This document shows, one piece after another, positions 32,351 to 44,059 of a stretch of DNA of 64,000 nt. The stretch spans positions 5,094,651-5,158,650 of the forward strand of contig JAVMKO010000003.1 in assembly GCA_032164245.1 (NCBI GenBank), in the 5' to 3' direction. The notes beneath the pieces are model-generated. The model was not told where the DNA came from. It saw only the letters and a program-made list of their open reading frames with translations, and did not search any database. This DNA is from Sternotherus odoratus. Lineage: Eukaryota > Chordata > Testudines > Kinosternidae. Position 1 is the first letter of the stretch, and each line of letters begins with the position of its first letter. A program made the position numbers and the translations under genes.

Positions 32351-32770
32351 ATCTTTTAGATACAGGTTAAGACTGAAAAGCCTGAAGGAACTGCGTATGT
32401 TTAATTTGAAAAAGAGGAGATTAAAGGGGGACATGATAGTGGTCTTCAAATACTTGAAAGGCCACCATAAAAAAGATGGAGAAAAGTTATTCTCTCTCAC
32501 CCCAGAGGGCAGGACAAGAGGCAACGGTTCAAACTCCAGCAGAGCAGACTTAGATTAAATCTCAGGAAAAGGTCCCCCATTGTAAGAACAGCAGGACAAT
32601 GGAACAGACGCCTGAGGAGGTCTTGGAAGCTCCTTTACTGGAGGTTTTTGAAAGGAGGCTGGAGAACATCTGTCTTGGATGGTTTAGACCCAACAAATCC
32701 TGCATCTTGGCAGGGGGTTAGACTAGATGGCCCTTGGGAGCCCTTCTAACCCTATGGTTCTATGACAACA
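32350..32770 (+). mobile_element. CR1 LINE 3' end
   Basis: 'ctgaaaagcctgaaggaactgcgtatgtttaatttg...ggggacatgatagtggtcttcaaatac' is the C-terminal coding and UTR part of CR1. 'gggggttagactagatggcccttgggagcccttctaaccctatggttctatgac' is its 3' tail. 5'-truncated and frame-broken. Confidence 0.9.
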
Positions 32771-33279
32771 CTAAGTTAGGGCAATGAGCGCATCAGTCCT
32801 GATGTATGTTACGGTCTGGTGCGTCCCCTGCCAGTTTGCACTGAGAGACTCCTGGAATCACAGACCTGTGTAACCCTATTGGGCAGTGGGGGTTGCACAG
32901 GCTGGTGTCACTGAGGGCAATATTTGAAGGCCGGGGGAGCAGCACAGGTGGTGCTGATTGTTCTTTAGGACCTTTATGGGGAGGAGGAAAGACTGGAGCT
33001 TGGCTCTCAGATCCCAGGAGCCATTCACGGGGCTGGGAGGTAGGGAAGAAACAATGTGTGGATGGAGCACATTTGGTCTGGAGAGTGTCGTCAGGTGAGA
33101 GGCATGGTGTCCTCCCTCCACCCCAACCCCGACATTATGTTCTTACTGAGCCGCTTTCCAGGGGGTGACCCCATTTTACAGACAAAAGACTTCTAGAGCC
33201 AGGGGTGCGGCCCCAGAGGCTCTGGGCTCAGAGGATGAAATGAAAAGAATAGTTAATGGGGTAAATGGCCTGTGTGGAA

Positions 33280-33420
33280 AAAGAGCAATGGGCCGGATTT
33301 TCCTCAGTGCTGAGCACTCCCGTCCTGACTCTGCTCCCACTGCCGTCCACGGGAAGGTGCTTATTGACTCCAATGGGAACTGGGTGAGGCGAATACTGAG
33401 CACTGCAGAAATTCCCACCT
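33280..33420. repeat. Fold-back repeat built on 'tgctgagcac' ends
   Basis: 'cagtgctgagcactcccgtc' at the left and 'gaatactgagcactgcag' at the right flank 'gactccaatgggaactgggtg'. Fold-back repeats of this kind are frequent in sauropsid DNA. See also 47950-48035. Confidence 0.5.
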
Positions 33421-33435
33421 AATGTGTCTGGTCGG

Positions 33436-33487
33436 ATTACATTTCCCATGATGCACTGCAGGCATGTGGCTCCCATGATGCACCACA
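33436..33487 (+). promoter_or_regulatory. Two tandem ZNF143/THAP11-like motifs
   Basis: attacatttcccatgatgca (from 33437) and a second copy, gtggctcccatgatgcacca (from 33466), both match the SBS motif family ACTACANNTCCCANNATGCA. Such sites usually lie in promoters. No CpG island surrounds this pair, and the function is inferred. Confidence 0.5.
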
Positions 33488-33602
33488 CGACTTGGTTAGA
33501 AGGGAGACCACGAGGCATCACTTACACAGCCATGGCGTCTCGGGGGAGGAAAGCCTTTTCCACCTGGTGCAAAGTAACCTCTCTTAGTGCTTTCCTGCCA
33601 GG

Positions 33603-33718
33603 TAGGGTGACCAGCTGTCCCGATTTTATAGGATTTTATATGGGTCTTTTTCTTATATAGGCTCCTATTATCCCCCACCCCCGTCCCGATTTTTTACATT
33701 TGCTATCTGGTCATCCTA
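33603..33718 (+). mobile_element. ~120-bp hAT MITE ('TAGGGTGACCAG' family)
   Basis: Left end TAGGGTGACCAG, right end CTGGTCATCCTA. Flanks CTGCCAGG (33595-33602) and CTGCCGGC (33719-33726) match at 6 of 8. Confidence 0.9.
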
Positions 33719-33729
33719 CTGCCGGCTCG

Positions 33730-34440
33730 AATTGTGGCCACCCCCCTGGGTATTCATCAATAATGAATTTGCACTGCAGTGGTGCCTAAAAGCTGCCCCA
33801 GGGCCAGCGTTCCCTGCCCCTGCCACCCAGGCCCTCTTGTCCCACTCGTTATCTGATATTAACGATGCTGCAGCACAAAATTACAGGCAGGCCGGGTTCA
33901 GTATTTCAAGCTCACAAACAGTTTTATGGCGAGTAGGGGTGCTGTTTTGTTTTCATTGTAATGGGCTATCGAGTCTGTTTCGAAGAGTTACTGTCTTGCC
34001 TTGCAACAAAACCTGCCGCTGTTGCTCCCCCCCCCCTTTATAATGCAGCTTATGTGAGCGTGTGGAAGTGTAATTTCTTTGTGTTGGCTCTGCGGCCGTT
34101 CATCACAGTGATAGTGAAGTGCAGCTCCGGGAGGACAGGCGCTCTCCCCCTTGCTGAATGGAGGTGAAATTAAAGGCAATAAACTCATCCCCACGTTCAG
34201 CTGCAAAGAGTGACGGACCAGTTTATCTTACTACCTAAATATCAATGACATTGAATTTTGTGACAAAGCTCCAAGTCTATACTTGAGGGTCCTGCGTTTT
34301 CTGGCGGATTTCACTAGCCTCAGCGGCTCACTGTGACCATCCACGTAGCCCTTCTCTCTCCAGAGACAAGGTCACAGCCTATTGAGCCATTTTCATCATA
34401 AGCCAGTGAGGAGAAGTTATCCTTCCTGCACAGTCTCAAT
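33730..34440. other. No gene; apparently non-repetitive stretch
   Basis: From about 33840 to 34240 I recognise no repeat. The text gaggtgaaattaaaggcaat at about 34160 sits in a block that could be a conserved regulatory element. No coding frame is supported. Confidence 0.35.
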
Positions 34441-34449
34441 TGTCTCCCT

Positions 34450-35200
34450 AGTCTCAGTGATTAATTGGGGAAGGTAGGAAGGGGGGAGCCCAGGCCCGCC
34501 CTCTACTCTGGGCTCCAGCCCAGGGACCCTAATAGTATCAGCTAAGATGGCTGACCTTTTAACCACCAAACATAATACAATTCCCTGGGCTACTTCCCCA
34601 CAGCAGTCCCTGCTTCTTTACACTCCACTTCACCCTTACCTCAGGGCCTCCTTCCAAACTCCCTCCGCTCCAATGCCTCCAAACCGCTCTCTGCTCCAAT
34701 GCCTCCAAACCGCTCTCTGCTCCAATGCCTCTGCGTTTTCACGGAGCAGTGGGCGCTGAGCGGGGTTCTCTGCTCGGTGTCCCCATCCTGTACCCTCGTT
34801 TTGAACCTGTAACCCTCACGCACTCCCCTGTCCTTTTTTTCATTAGTTGTCCCCCATAATCAATTGGCCCCGGGTCTAGTGTCCCTCCCGCCAGATGGGG
34901 GGAGGGACTTCAGTAAAAGGCGAGCTTAGGCCCGCCCACCTCCTGGGAAACCAAAAGGTGCTCCAATGCCTCCCAAACTCCTGACACCCACACCAACCTG
35001 ACTAAATGGGAGGATTTTTAAGTGGTTTCAGCCAGCCCCTGATTGGCTTCTGGTGTCCCAATCAGGCTAGCTGTTTCTGCTGCTTTCTAGAACCTTCTCT
35101 GTTTGGCTAGCCAGGGAACCTCATCCTGAGGCTGATATACTTCCCTTCCAACACTCTCCTGTACCCTTCTGGTCTGACTCAGTCACATATGTTAAAGATC
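34450..35200. repeat. LTR-retroelement-like sequence with a short internal triplication
   Basis: 'ggagcccaggcccgccctctactctgggctccagcccagggacc...ccttttaaccaccaaacataatac' resembles a recurrent turtle LTR. Within it 'ctctgctccaatgcctccaaaccg' appears two to three times (about 34665-34735). A second 'ggcccgcccacc' block follows near 34930. The boundaries are unclear. Confidence 0.4.
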
Positions 35201-35509
35201 ATAAGCATGGCTGCTGCTATACATCCGGGGGAGATGCTAGTCTCTTCGTAATTATAGTTTAACAGCTTTCTGCTTGTTTTTTATCCCTGCTGAATTTCCC
35301 CAGTAGCCCCGCCCTCTTTTTGGCCCATCAGTAACTTGGCCCCCAATTCTGCAGCTGGTTCGGCACGTGGAGAACCCTGGTGCCCACATGAAGTTATTTA
35401 TGGGAGTGGGGCCTGTGGCCCTGAGCCAACAAAGCGCTTTACTCCGTGCTCGGTTCCTGGTGACTTCAGTAAGATTACTCCTGTGCTAAGCATGTGCTTA
35501 AGACTTGGC

Positions 35510-35716
35510 TGGATCAGGGCTTTAGATTACGAACTAGATTACAAACTGGATCAGGGCTTTAGATTACGAACTAGATTACAAACTGGATCAGGGCTTTAGA
35601 TTACGAACTAGATTACAAACTGGATCAGGGCTTTAGATTACGAACTAGATTACAAACTGGATCAGGGCTTTAGATTACGAACTAGATTACGAACTGGATC
35701 AGGGCTTTAGATTACG
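35510..35716. repeat. 37-bp tandem repeat, ~5.6 copies
   Basis: The unit tggatcagggctttagatta plus 'cgaactagattacaaac' starts at 35510, 35547, 35584, 35621, 35658 and 35695 with almost no divergence. It grew from the 'ggatcagggct' end of a fold-back repeat. Confidence 0.95.
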
Positions 35717-36224
35717 GGGAGTGACCTTGTCTCCCTCTCAAAACATCATGTGCCCACCCCTATGGCCCTAAAGGAATAATCAGTAAATTCTTCCAACCAA
35801 ATTGGATGTGTGCAAAGTTTCTCGCCCTCTTTTGCTAAAGCAGAGCGTTTGCGTTGCTATATTTGAGATGAGCCTGGACACGGGGGGTTTTAGGGATGGG
35901 AATGGGCAGCGTTTTCTCTCTTTTCTCCTAACGCTAGTTGGGAGCAGCTTATCCAAAACCAGAGGTACATAACAGCTGCTCTTCCCTTCCTCTGTGTGTC
36001 CTCCAGCTGCCCCAGCGCCTTCAGAAGGTTTGACATTTTGATTTGGTGTCATTGTCTGTGGGCTCCTGGGCCTGTCAATACGGTGTGATCTCCTTTGTGG
36101 GATTTATATGATCCACAGGCTGACAGTCAGTGTGAGTACCCTGCACTGCTCACGGAGAGCCTCCATGCTCCTGCTTGAATTGCAACCTGTAGTGGGAGCA
36201 GGGGGAGACAGTCTGGCCTAGTGG

Positions 36225-36430
36225 GATGAGCTGAATGAACACTAGGGGCAAGGAACTTCTGAGTTCTGATCTTAGCTGTGCACAGCCCTTCATTGAGCCT
36301 CAGAAAGCCTCAGTGACTTAGCCAGAGGCTGTTCCTGCACCACTGGAGTCAATGGGAGTAGGGTCGGTCCCACAGCAAGTCACTGGGATTAGAACCTAGG
36401 TCTTCTGATTCCTAGTGCCTTAGCCTGTAT
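36225..36430 (+). repeat. MIR/CORE-SINE-like fragment
   Basis: 'gggcaaggaacttctgagttctgatcttagctgtgcac...gtcactgggattagaacctaggtcttctgattcctagtgccttagcc' shows SINE-like text in a rearranged order. Diverged. Confidence 0.4.
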
Positions 36431-38320
36431 TGCTACATGCTCTCTGGTTCCTCCTAGCTGCTTATCTCCTCTCTGCCCCATTTCCACACCCACACCCACC
36501 CACACCCATGCCTCCTCTTAGCCCTGCATCCACTATTCTATTTAAAATTGTCTGTGCATCTCCTTCAGAGTCAGGTCTGCTACCCAGTAGCTTTCCTATT
36601 TGTTTCACAGCTTCTGAAGTGCAGTAGCAAAGATCCCAGTGGTTGGTCCCAGAGCAATAGCTGTCTTTGTGCTGGGAGAACCACTTGGGTTAATTTAAAC
36701 AACTAGCAGAGACAAGAATGGAGCCAGCACAGAATTGAGCAGCATGCTATGTACTTTCTGGAGAGGGTCTATTCATTCCTTCTTGCTGCCTGAGGAGGGA
36801 GTTTGCTTTATGAGCATTACTCATCCTCTGTGAACATTTCAATACATGAAAGAGAAACAAGAAATTATTGGGAAAAGTCCCATCTGATTCCGAGCCCAGG
36901 GTTTTGTCTATATTCCTCCAGCTGCCCAGGTGTGCTATTAATTCAGTGCCAGGTTTTTAATTTTTTGGCCCAGTTCCACACTGAACTGCGTCAGGAGACG
37001 GACTTCCTCCCTCTCAGGAGAAGAGGGGGTGGGCCATTTTCTAATAGTTTTTGTAAGGAAAATGAAATACAACGTCCTGCAATGCAATACAATGCAATTT
37101 GCGCCAGATCCCCGGCTTGTCTGTAGGGAACTCGTTCAGACAAAACACAGGGGATGTTTCCGGAGTGATGTATCCACTCATGGGCGGAGCTAAGAAACCG
37201 TAGATTCACTCGCTGGATCAGCGACCCAGGTCGAAAGGGAAGATGGACTCAGTGACGAACCGCTGCCCAAGGGAGAAATCCCCAGGTTGGATGACTTGAG
37301 GCAGGCTCTCTCCGGCCGGGTAGGTTGCTGCTCTCCCTCAGAGAACACGTGGGCTATTCCTTGCCATACTTGGAACGGGATGGCTTGATAACGTACCAGG
37401 CGCTAATGCTTGGGCAAGTACCGACTTGCTGATTGCGAATGTAGGGAGATTACCTAGCAGACAGGCTCTGAGAGGGAGGAGGCCAAAACCAACCAAACAT
37501 TAAATACATGTCCCCTTTAAGAAGGCCTCCAGACCAAACACCCGGGGGCAGAGTTCCTATTTCTCTGATTCTTTTAGCGGGCTGTCTCCCTTTCTCTTTG
37601 GCATAAGGTCAGGGAGTGTGCTGCTTAACCCAGTTCACAAGGCCCTTACCTCAGAGCAACCAAACGTGTAGTTGGAAAAACAAAGTATCTGGAGCTTGCA
37701 CCCTGTAGCAGCCAGCATGGCTTCTAGTCCTCCCCTCTACTCAGCTTCTTTCCCCCTGGGCTATATAAACCCAGACTGTCCTTAAAGAGGTATTACACCC
37801 CTCTGAATACAATTAAAAGAAAAGGAATTAAAACAGTTGCCACCTTTGAAGGCTTTTTGGTGGAACACATTCACTGGTGTCCACGTTACAAACCATTCCC
37901 CACTACTGCCACCATCCTAGGCAATCACTGCTTCTGCTATTGACAAGGCCAGCTGAAGGCAAAGGCTGGAAAAGGACAGAGCTTCCTCGCCGGGACTGAG
38001 AGGTGATGTACGTTGGTCACATGGAGTGGGGAGGTTTGTGTTGTTACAGGCCAAGCGACATCTGTTCTGTGGCTCAATGGAAAAAGTCCATCACCAGCAA
38101 TTCACGGTAAGTGGAAGAAGGTGAAATGTTTCCTCGATGTTGTGTAGACCATAAACACAATGCGTCAGCAGCTCCCACTGGAGTCAATGAGAACCAGGAG
38201 TGTTCATCATCTCTCACAAGTAAGTCCCATGAGGCTCCTTATGCCAAACGAGGAAATAAGCAGAGGGGAAACCCGGGTGTTTTAACCACCGGAGTCCTTG
38301 GAGATTGACCCCTGCCATGT
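36431..38320. other. No gene recognised
   Basis: A cccacac-type simple repeat lies near 36490. The remainder has no repeat or exon that I can support. Short open frames lack domains. Confidence 0.4.
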
Positions 38321-38321
38321 G

Positions 38322-38447
38322 ACAGGGTGGTGACCAGAGATAAAGTGTGAAAAATCGGGATGGGCTGGGGGGTAATAGAAGCCCCTATAAGAAAAAACCC
38401 TAAATATCAGGACTGTCCCTATAAAATCAGGCCATCTGGTCACCCTA
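38322..38447 (-). mobile_element. ~123-bp hAT MITE ('TAGGGTGACCAG' family)
   Basis: Reverse-oriented copy: 'tgtgaaaaatcgggatgggc...ggggtaatagaagcccctataagaaaa...gggac-like...catctggtcaccctaca'. A clear target duplication is not visible, so the ends are approximate. Confidence 0.8.
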
Positions 38448-38517
38448 CAGGTACAAACTTCTGTAGCACTGACCCTGGTCAAGTGGCCGGGGCCTGGCGA
38501 TAAAGACCAGCCACAGG

Positions 38518-38970
38518 TCAGACCTTTAGCACACTGACCATCTTCTCTGACAGTACCTGGCGGCAGCTGGGTAACTCCCTGTCTACAGCCATGACGTAGA
38601 CATGTCCCAGCTCCTCTTCGGTCGGGTTCCCATCCCATCTGGCAAGCTGAGCTGGGATGGCAGGAGTCAGTCCGTGGCTGGGAGGGAAATCCAAAGACTT
38701 TAGGAAGTGCTGGCGAGGCAGTAGTAACGCTCTTCCGACCCCCGTGCCCTGCCACAGCACGAAGAGCAGATAAGAGCAAACCCGAGGTCCTGACCCTTCA
38801 TGCTCATTAAGTATCTTGTGGTGCTTCTCACAGAGAGAAAGGACACTAGCCCGAGTATCCTGGCTAACGTCCAACACAGACGCAACTACTGTTCCGCTCT
38901 TGCAAACCTCCGTGACCAGGGCAGAATGGTTGTATTCTGCACCAAGAGTATCTGCATGTCGCTGGTGCAT
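38518..38970 (-). pseudogene. Unrecognised 150-codon open frame
   Basis: I do not recognise it. The protein has balanced composition and stretches such as VLDVSQDTRASVLSLCEKHH and ARWDGNPTEEELGHVYVMAV. That differs from the GC-rich artefacts elsewhere. No intron signals or polyadenylation signal were identified. A hAT MITE lies 70 bp beyond its stop. It may be a processed gene remnant, a retroelement coding fragment or a chance frame. Confidence 0.3.
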
Positions 38971-39929
38971 GATTGATTCTCAGACATGCAGTTTGCCCAT
39001 CAGATGGGAGACATTTCTTGATGAAAATTTCTCTCTAACTGTAAGCAATTATGAAGCATGATTCTTTTTTAAAGCATTGTTCCTTCAGCCTTTTCATTTT
39101 GTTTTGAAAGGCCCCATCCCAGCTAGGGACTCTGTTTCATCTGGAAACATGAAAAATCTTGTGTAAAATTCTAGTTTCCAGCCAGCACCTCTCGTTCTCT
39201 AGCTGTGCAGTTGCTTATCCAATTAAACAACAAAAGAAAGAGGCTGCTTCCAGGCGGATGCCACAGAGTGTGTTGCTAACTAATACAATGCAAATGCTAT
39301 TGGCTCTCAGGGCTCTATTTCTTTCTCAAGCCCTTCCCCTCCAACCCCCAATTCTTTTAGCAAACGCTATGCACACAGAAAGGCATTTGAAAGGTCTGCA
39401 TCTCTCCTGCTAGGGGGTTCGGAAGCTGTTTTCCCACTTATCTGGTAGCTTCCCTCTGTGTTCCGCTCCCTAGGGCTTGTGTGTGACAGATGGAAAGAAA
39501 TGCGGTCATCTTTAGCTGTTAAAATAAAAAGGCTAATCCACCAGGAATAATGGACGTAAGCTCTTTATCTGAACTGTGCTATTGAGGTTTTCTTCAATGA
39601 GCTGATTACAGCGACATGGAAAAGATTAAATTTCACTCCCAGACATTTACCCAGAACACAGATGGTCCTTTTGGACCAGATCTTCAGGGGTGTAAATTGG
39701 CATTTCTCCATCCATGGATTTTGGTAGAGATGCCAGTTGGCACCGTTTGAGGATCTGGCCCTGTTTCTCCAAAGCACACTGAAATGGATTCATCCGAATT
39801 TTCACACCTGGAAAAGTAGGATGGATCCTTAGGGTTTGCCAGAGCCTCGTTTTCCATCTTCTGCTTGTTCTTTAAGCAAGTGGAGGAAAAATAAACGTAG
39901 GGAGGACAAATGATCATGGGCTCAATGCA
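38971..39929. other. No gene recognised; possible single-copy island
   Basis: The block around 39430-39600 (for example gttaaaataaaaaggctaat) shows no repeat signature. No coding evidence. Confidence 0.35.
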
Positions 39930-40022
39930 GAAGTAATTGGGTGAGGTTCTCTGACCTGTGCTATATGGGAAATCAGACTAGAAACTAGATGATCACAATG
40001 ACCCTTCTAGTTTTAAACCTAG
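39930..40022 (+). mobile_element. CR1 LINE 3' tail fragment
   Basis: 'gggtgaggttctctgacctgtgctatatgggaaatcagactagaaactagatgatcacaatgacccttct' is a diverged CR1 3' end of the type complete at 62350-63560. Confidence 0.75.
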
Positions 40023-40545
40023 GAAAAATCCTCCCCTCACATTGGCATGGCAGGTCCTGTAGAAGCTCACGCCTTTAAAGAAGATGGATTATCAGCATCA
40101 AGATCTACCACATGGATCTGAAAAGAAAATTGGCTTTAGGAGGTGTTGTGTTTATGGCTCTCTGTTGGTTGTTCCCATAAAAAAATCATGGGTGAGCAGG
40201 TCTGTTTGATCAGAGAAAGCTCCTTCTCCAGCTCTTATGGATCATTTCCGCCTCTTGTCATCGTTTCTCCACAGCTGCCCTGTGGGCAGCTCATGGATGA
40301 ACCTTTCCCTTCCAAGTTACAAGTTCAAATCCAGCCCGGGAAGGCGGCGATGAAACGCTGTTACTGTGGGGGGCTGTTTGATGGCATGTATGAAGTGAGT
40401 TAATCTGAATCCAGCTCCTTAGGTCTCCACAACACAAAGACCACTGCCAGCAGCAGCAGGGCAACACTTCATTTCAAGGGAAGGTCTGACCGGGCTGGGG
40501 CTGTTGCGCTCTCCCCTGGAGTGGCCCGTCTCAGTCAAGGTCGCC

Positions 40546-40869
40546 TAGAGCTGGGTAAATAATTGATTTTTTTCAGCTCAGTGGCTGAACCAAAAAATCC
40601 AAAAGAAAATGAGCTTCGTTTTGAACCAAAACTGATTTTTTTTCTCGCCAAATTAAATACTAAAACCATTTCATTTCTGTTCAAGGGACCGCTCGGAATG
40701 TCACTTTGAACCAGAATATTGAACCGAAATGTTTTAATATTTCCTAGGGGGTTTTTTTGGCCAGAATTATTTGCCAAATGTGACCTGTGTTTACAAAACG
40801 TTTTGGTGCCCTGCGGAATGCATTTTTCAGCAAATTTACTATTTGCTGACAAAAATTCACCCAGCTCTA
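40546..40869. mobile_element. AT-rich hAT-like MITE ('TAGAGCTGGGT' ends)
   Basis: Left end tagagctgggtaaataattg and right end aaaattcacccagctcta are inverted repeats. The interior is AT-rich with gaaccaaaa repeats. The target duplication is not convincing. Confidence 0.65.
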
Positions 40870-41689
40870 GGGTTGAGGCACATTGGTTGGGTTGTATGTG
40901 GAACGCTGCCCCTGCCGTACCATAAGCCGTTTATACTTCCAGGGCAGAAAACTTGGGTCCCATGCAGATTGTTTGGGCTGTCTAATGAGATTTCATTAAA
41001 AGCAGAGCTCCGGTCTGTTCTGTGGGAACAATAAAGACACCTCCCCTCCCCCGCTCATGTTGTTATGAGCAAGGGTTACCCCAGCATGTGCGGCCCAGAT
41101 TTCCCCTGTTGATTTGTGGCACTGAGTTGACCTTCAGCCTCCACCCCAGAAGTGGTTGCATGTGGAATTGCTGTGTGTATGGTGGAGCATTGGAACAAGC
41201 CTCTGCCTTTGGTTTGAAATAGTCCAGTATTGCTGAGCTTCAGGGCATGCAGTAAGGATTAGTAAACTACTTGCTTAGCAGGGACAAGAGGTGGGGAAAG
41301 TCCCATCTCTTGGGTTGCATTACAGCTGGGGGATCTGCTGCTGGGTTTGCACTGGTTGGGTTGACTTTTCAAATAATGTAAACGTGCCCAGACTAGCAGG
41401 TGGGTAATTATTTTTAGGGTAATTATAAATCATCTATTTATCTATCTATATCCATAAATTATCTTTTTAGGGTAATTATAAATCAAAAGAAATAAAGTCT
41501 ATCTGGTGGCATGATTTTTCTCTCTGTGGTTGTATATTTGGTTAGTTGTGGATGTACCATGGCTTGATATTGTTGCATTATTATATTTTCCGTCTTATTA
41601 TCTATTCCTTTCCTAATGGTTCCCAACATTCTGTTAGAGAATTCTGGATTTGCTGTTGCATTTTGAGTGGCTGTTTTCAGAGAACTTAT

Positions 41690-42215
41690 CCACAATGATT
41701 CCAAGATCTTTTTCTTGAGTAGTAACAGCTAATTTAGACCCCATCATTTATATATATTGAGATTATGTTTTTCAATGTGTGTTACTTTGCACTTATCAAC
41801 ATTGAATTTCATCTGCCATTTTGTGGCCCTATCACCCAGTTTTGTGAGATCCCTTTAACCCTTCAGTCTGCTTTGGACTTAACTATCTTGAGTAGGGTGA
41901 CCACACGTCTCGATTTTATAGGGACAGTCTCGATTTTTTGGGTCTTTTTCCCACATAGGCTCCTATTACCTCCCACCTCGTCCTGATTGTTCACACTTGC
42001 TGTCTAGTCACCATAATCTTGAGTAACTTGGTATCACCTGCAAACCTTGCCACCTCACTGTTTACCCTCTTTTCTGGATCATTTATGAATACATTGAATG
42101 GCACTGGACCCAGTATAGCCCTTTGTGCTACTATTTAACTCTCCATTGTGAAAACTGACCATTTATTCTTACTCTTTGTTTCCTGTCTTTTAACCAGTTA
42201 TTGATCCATGAGAGG
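41690..42215 (-). mobile_element. CR1 LINE fragment split by a hAT MITE
   Basis: 'ttgagtagtaacagctaatttagaccccatcattta...cacttatcaacattgaatttcatctgccattttgtg...gactt aactatcttgag' continues after the MITE as 'taacttggtatcacctgcaaaccttgccacctcactg...aaaactgaccatttattc'. This is typical CR1 UTR/3' sequence in reverse. Its left neighbour (41470-41690) is of unknown origin. Confidence 0.85.
41893..42015 (+). mobile_element. ~123-bp hAT MITE inside a CR1
   Basis: Left end TAGGGTGACCA, right end TAGTCACCATA, with an exact 8-bp duplication ATCTTGAG at 41885-41892 and 42016-42023. The duplicated octamer is part of the CR1 sequence, so the MITE is younger than that CR1. Confidence 0.95.
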
Positions 42216-42483
42216 ACCTCCCCAGGCGACCTTGGCCCTACGCGATGCTTTGCATACAGTAAAACCAGGGACCTGTCATCCCCAGGAAATTATGACACTC
42301 CTGTTATTACATCAGTACCTAATTGAATTGAGGTCACACCACAAGTCTCTCACCAGGATGCAATTTAATAATAACTCACTTGCAAAATGTACGAGGTGCT
42401 TTTAATGCAATCTCAGTGGCTCTTGTGATTTTACATTTGTATTAGTGTCTCCCTCATACATCACCAATCTGCTGCTGTGCTAA

Positions 42484-42605
42484 TAGGGTGACCAGATGTC
42501 TGATTGAATAGGGACAGTCCCGATATTTGGGGCTTTTTCTTACATAGACTCCTATTACCCCACTCCCCTTGTCTGAATTTTTCACACGTGTGGTCTGGTC
42601 ACCCT
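42484..42605 (+). mobile_element. ~122-bp hAT MITE ('TAGGGTGACCAG' family)
   Basis: TAGGGTGACCAG ... CTGGTCACCCT, flanked by TGTGCTAA (42476-42483) and TGTGCTAT (42606-42613), 7 of 8 identical. The last base of the element is missing. Confidence 0.95.
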
Positions 42606-42723
42606 TGTGCTATATGACCTTTCGTACATTATGGCCCCAGTCCCATGAATTACTGAGTTTACTCCTATGTTTACTCACAGTATCCAGCCATTAAATGTCT
42701 CCATGTGATTTATAGAGTTTCAT

Positions 42724-42890
42724 GGCATGTCTACACTGTTTGAAGAGAATTACCTTAATGCGAACTAGGATCTTTTAGTCTGCACCTGCAACGTCCACAC
42801 TGGGGAATTACAGTAGCACAGCACTTTGGTGGGCACTACTATACATGCTCCCGTAGCCTGAACTGAAGGCAGTGTAGACAAGCTCTTATA
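42724..42890. mobile_element. Small MITE with 'tgtctacactg' ends
   Basis: ggcatgtctacactgtttga at the left and cagtgtagacaagctc at the right are inverted repeats. The interior has 'tgcgaactaggatctttt...gtagcacagcactttggtgg'. The class is probably Harbinger-like, but no clean target duplication was found. Confidence 0.55.
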
Positions 42891-43149
42891 AGACTTCCTT
42901 TATCCTGGTAAACAAGAAACAAAATTGGAACTCAATCTCCGTGGAAAGCTGTTTGTTTGTGTCTGTAACTTGTAATAGTTTTCTTTGATAAATCCCCCAT
43001 TTCAGGTGGACTGTGATTCCATGTATCATGACACAGAGCACCTGCAACTCCTTCAGGAGAGAAAGGGAGTCGAGGGCACTTAGCACATTACAGGTTTAAG
43101 TCACAAATTTGCAAGAACAGGGAAAGGAAGTGGGAAAGGAAAACCCTAC

Positions 43150-43320
43150 CTTTGCAGAGGGCAAAAGCTGTGTCAGCGGGAGAAGCTTTCCCGCTGATAC
43201 AGCGCTGTGCACACGAACGCTTATGTCGGTGTAACTTATGTCGCTTGGGGGGTGGTTTATTCACATCCGTGAACGACATACATTATGCCAACATAAGCTG
43301 TAGTGTAGACATAGCCTAAG
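43150..43320. mobile_element. Small MITE with a 'tagtgtagacatagcc' end
   Basis: The right end reads taagctgtagtgtagacata, then gcctaa. 'gcgggagaagctttcccgc' inside is a palindrome. The left terminus is unclear. Confidence 0.5.
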
Positions 43321-43452
43321 CTCGAAAGCTTGTCTCTCTCTCCAACAGAAGCTGGTTCACTAAGAGATATTACCTCACCCACCTCGTCCCTCTAATATCC
43401 TGGGGCCGACATGTGCTACAAGGCTATGCCACAGATCCTCCAAGGTATTTAG

Positions 43453-44059
43453 CAGAGGTGAAAGTAAGCCGGGATGCCCCGGTACGGTGGACCGGCAAGA
43501 GCCCATGTGCCGTCCCGGGGCAGATCGGCTTCCCCAGGTGCAATTTAAAGGGCCTGGGGCTCCCAGCAGCAGCCTGAGCCCCAGGTCTATTAAATTGCTG
43601 CCAGAGCCCCCACTGCGGGAGCCCGGGGGAGGCTGTGGTGGGGCTCCGGCGGCAGTTTAAAGGGCCCGGGGCGGTAGTGGGCTCTTTAAATAGCTATCGG
43701 AGCCCCGCTGCTGCTTCCCTAGCGTTCCGGCAACAGGGCTCCCATCCCCGGGGAGCCCCGCTACCGGAGCCCTGTGGAGGTTGCTGCAGGGCTCCGGCAC
43801 CTATTTAAAGAGCCCGGTTCTGGGCCGCCACTACCGCCTGGGCCCTTTAAACTGCCGCCGGAGGCCGGGGAGGGGGGGGGTTGGGCTGAGGAGGGGAGTG
43901 GGGGGGAGGAGGCCCCTTACCGGTGCGGGGGCTGGGCTGGGGCTGGCTCTGACCCCAGACCCCGCTCCTTCCGCCCAAGGCCACACCCCTTCCGGGGGCC
44001 AGAGCTGGCCTCAGCCAATCCCCTGTACCGGTAAGAAAGTTAAGTTACTTTCACCCCTG
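43453..44059. mobile_element. GC-rich hAT element, 607 bp
   Basis: Ends cagaggtgaaagtaa and ttactttcacccctg are inverted repeats. The exact 8-bp duplication GTATTTAG lies at 43445-43452 and 44060-44067. The interior is CpG-rich with repeated 'gggctccggc..cagtttaaagggcc' modules. Non-coding. Confidence 0.95.
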
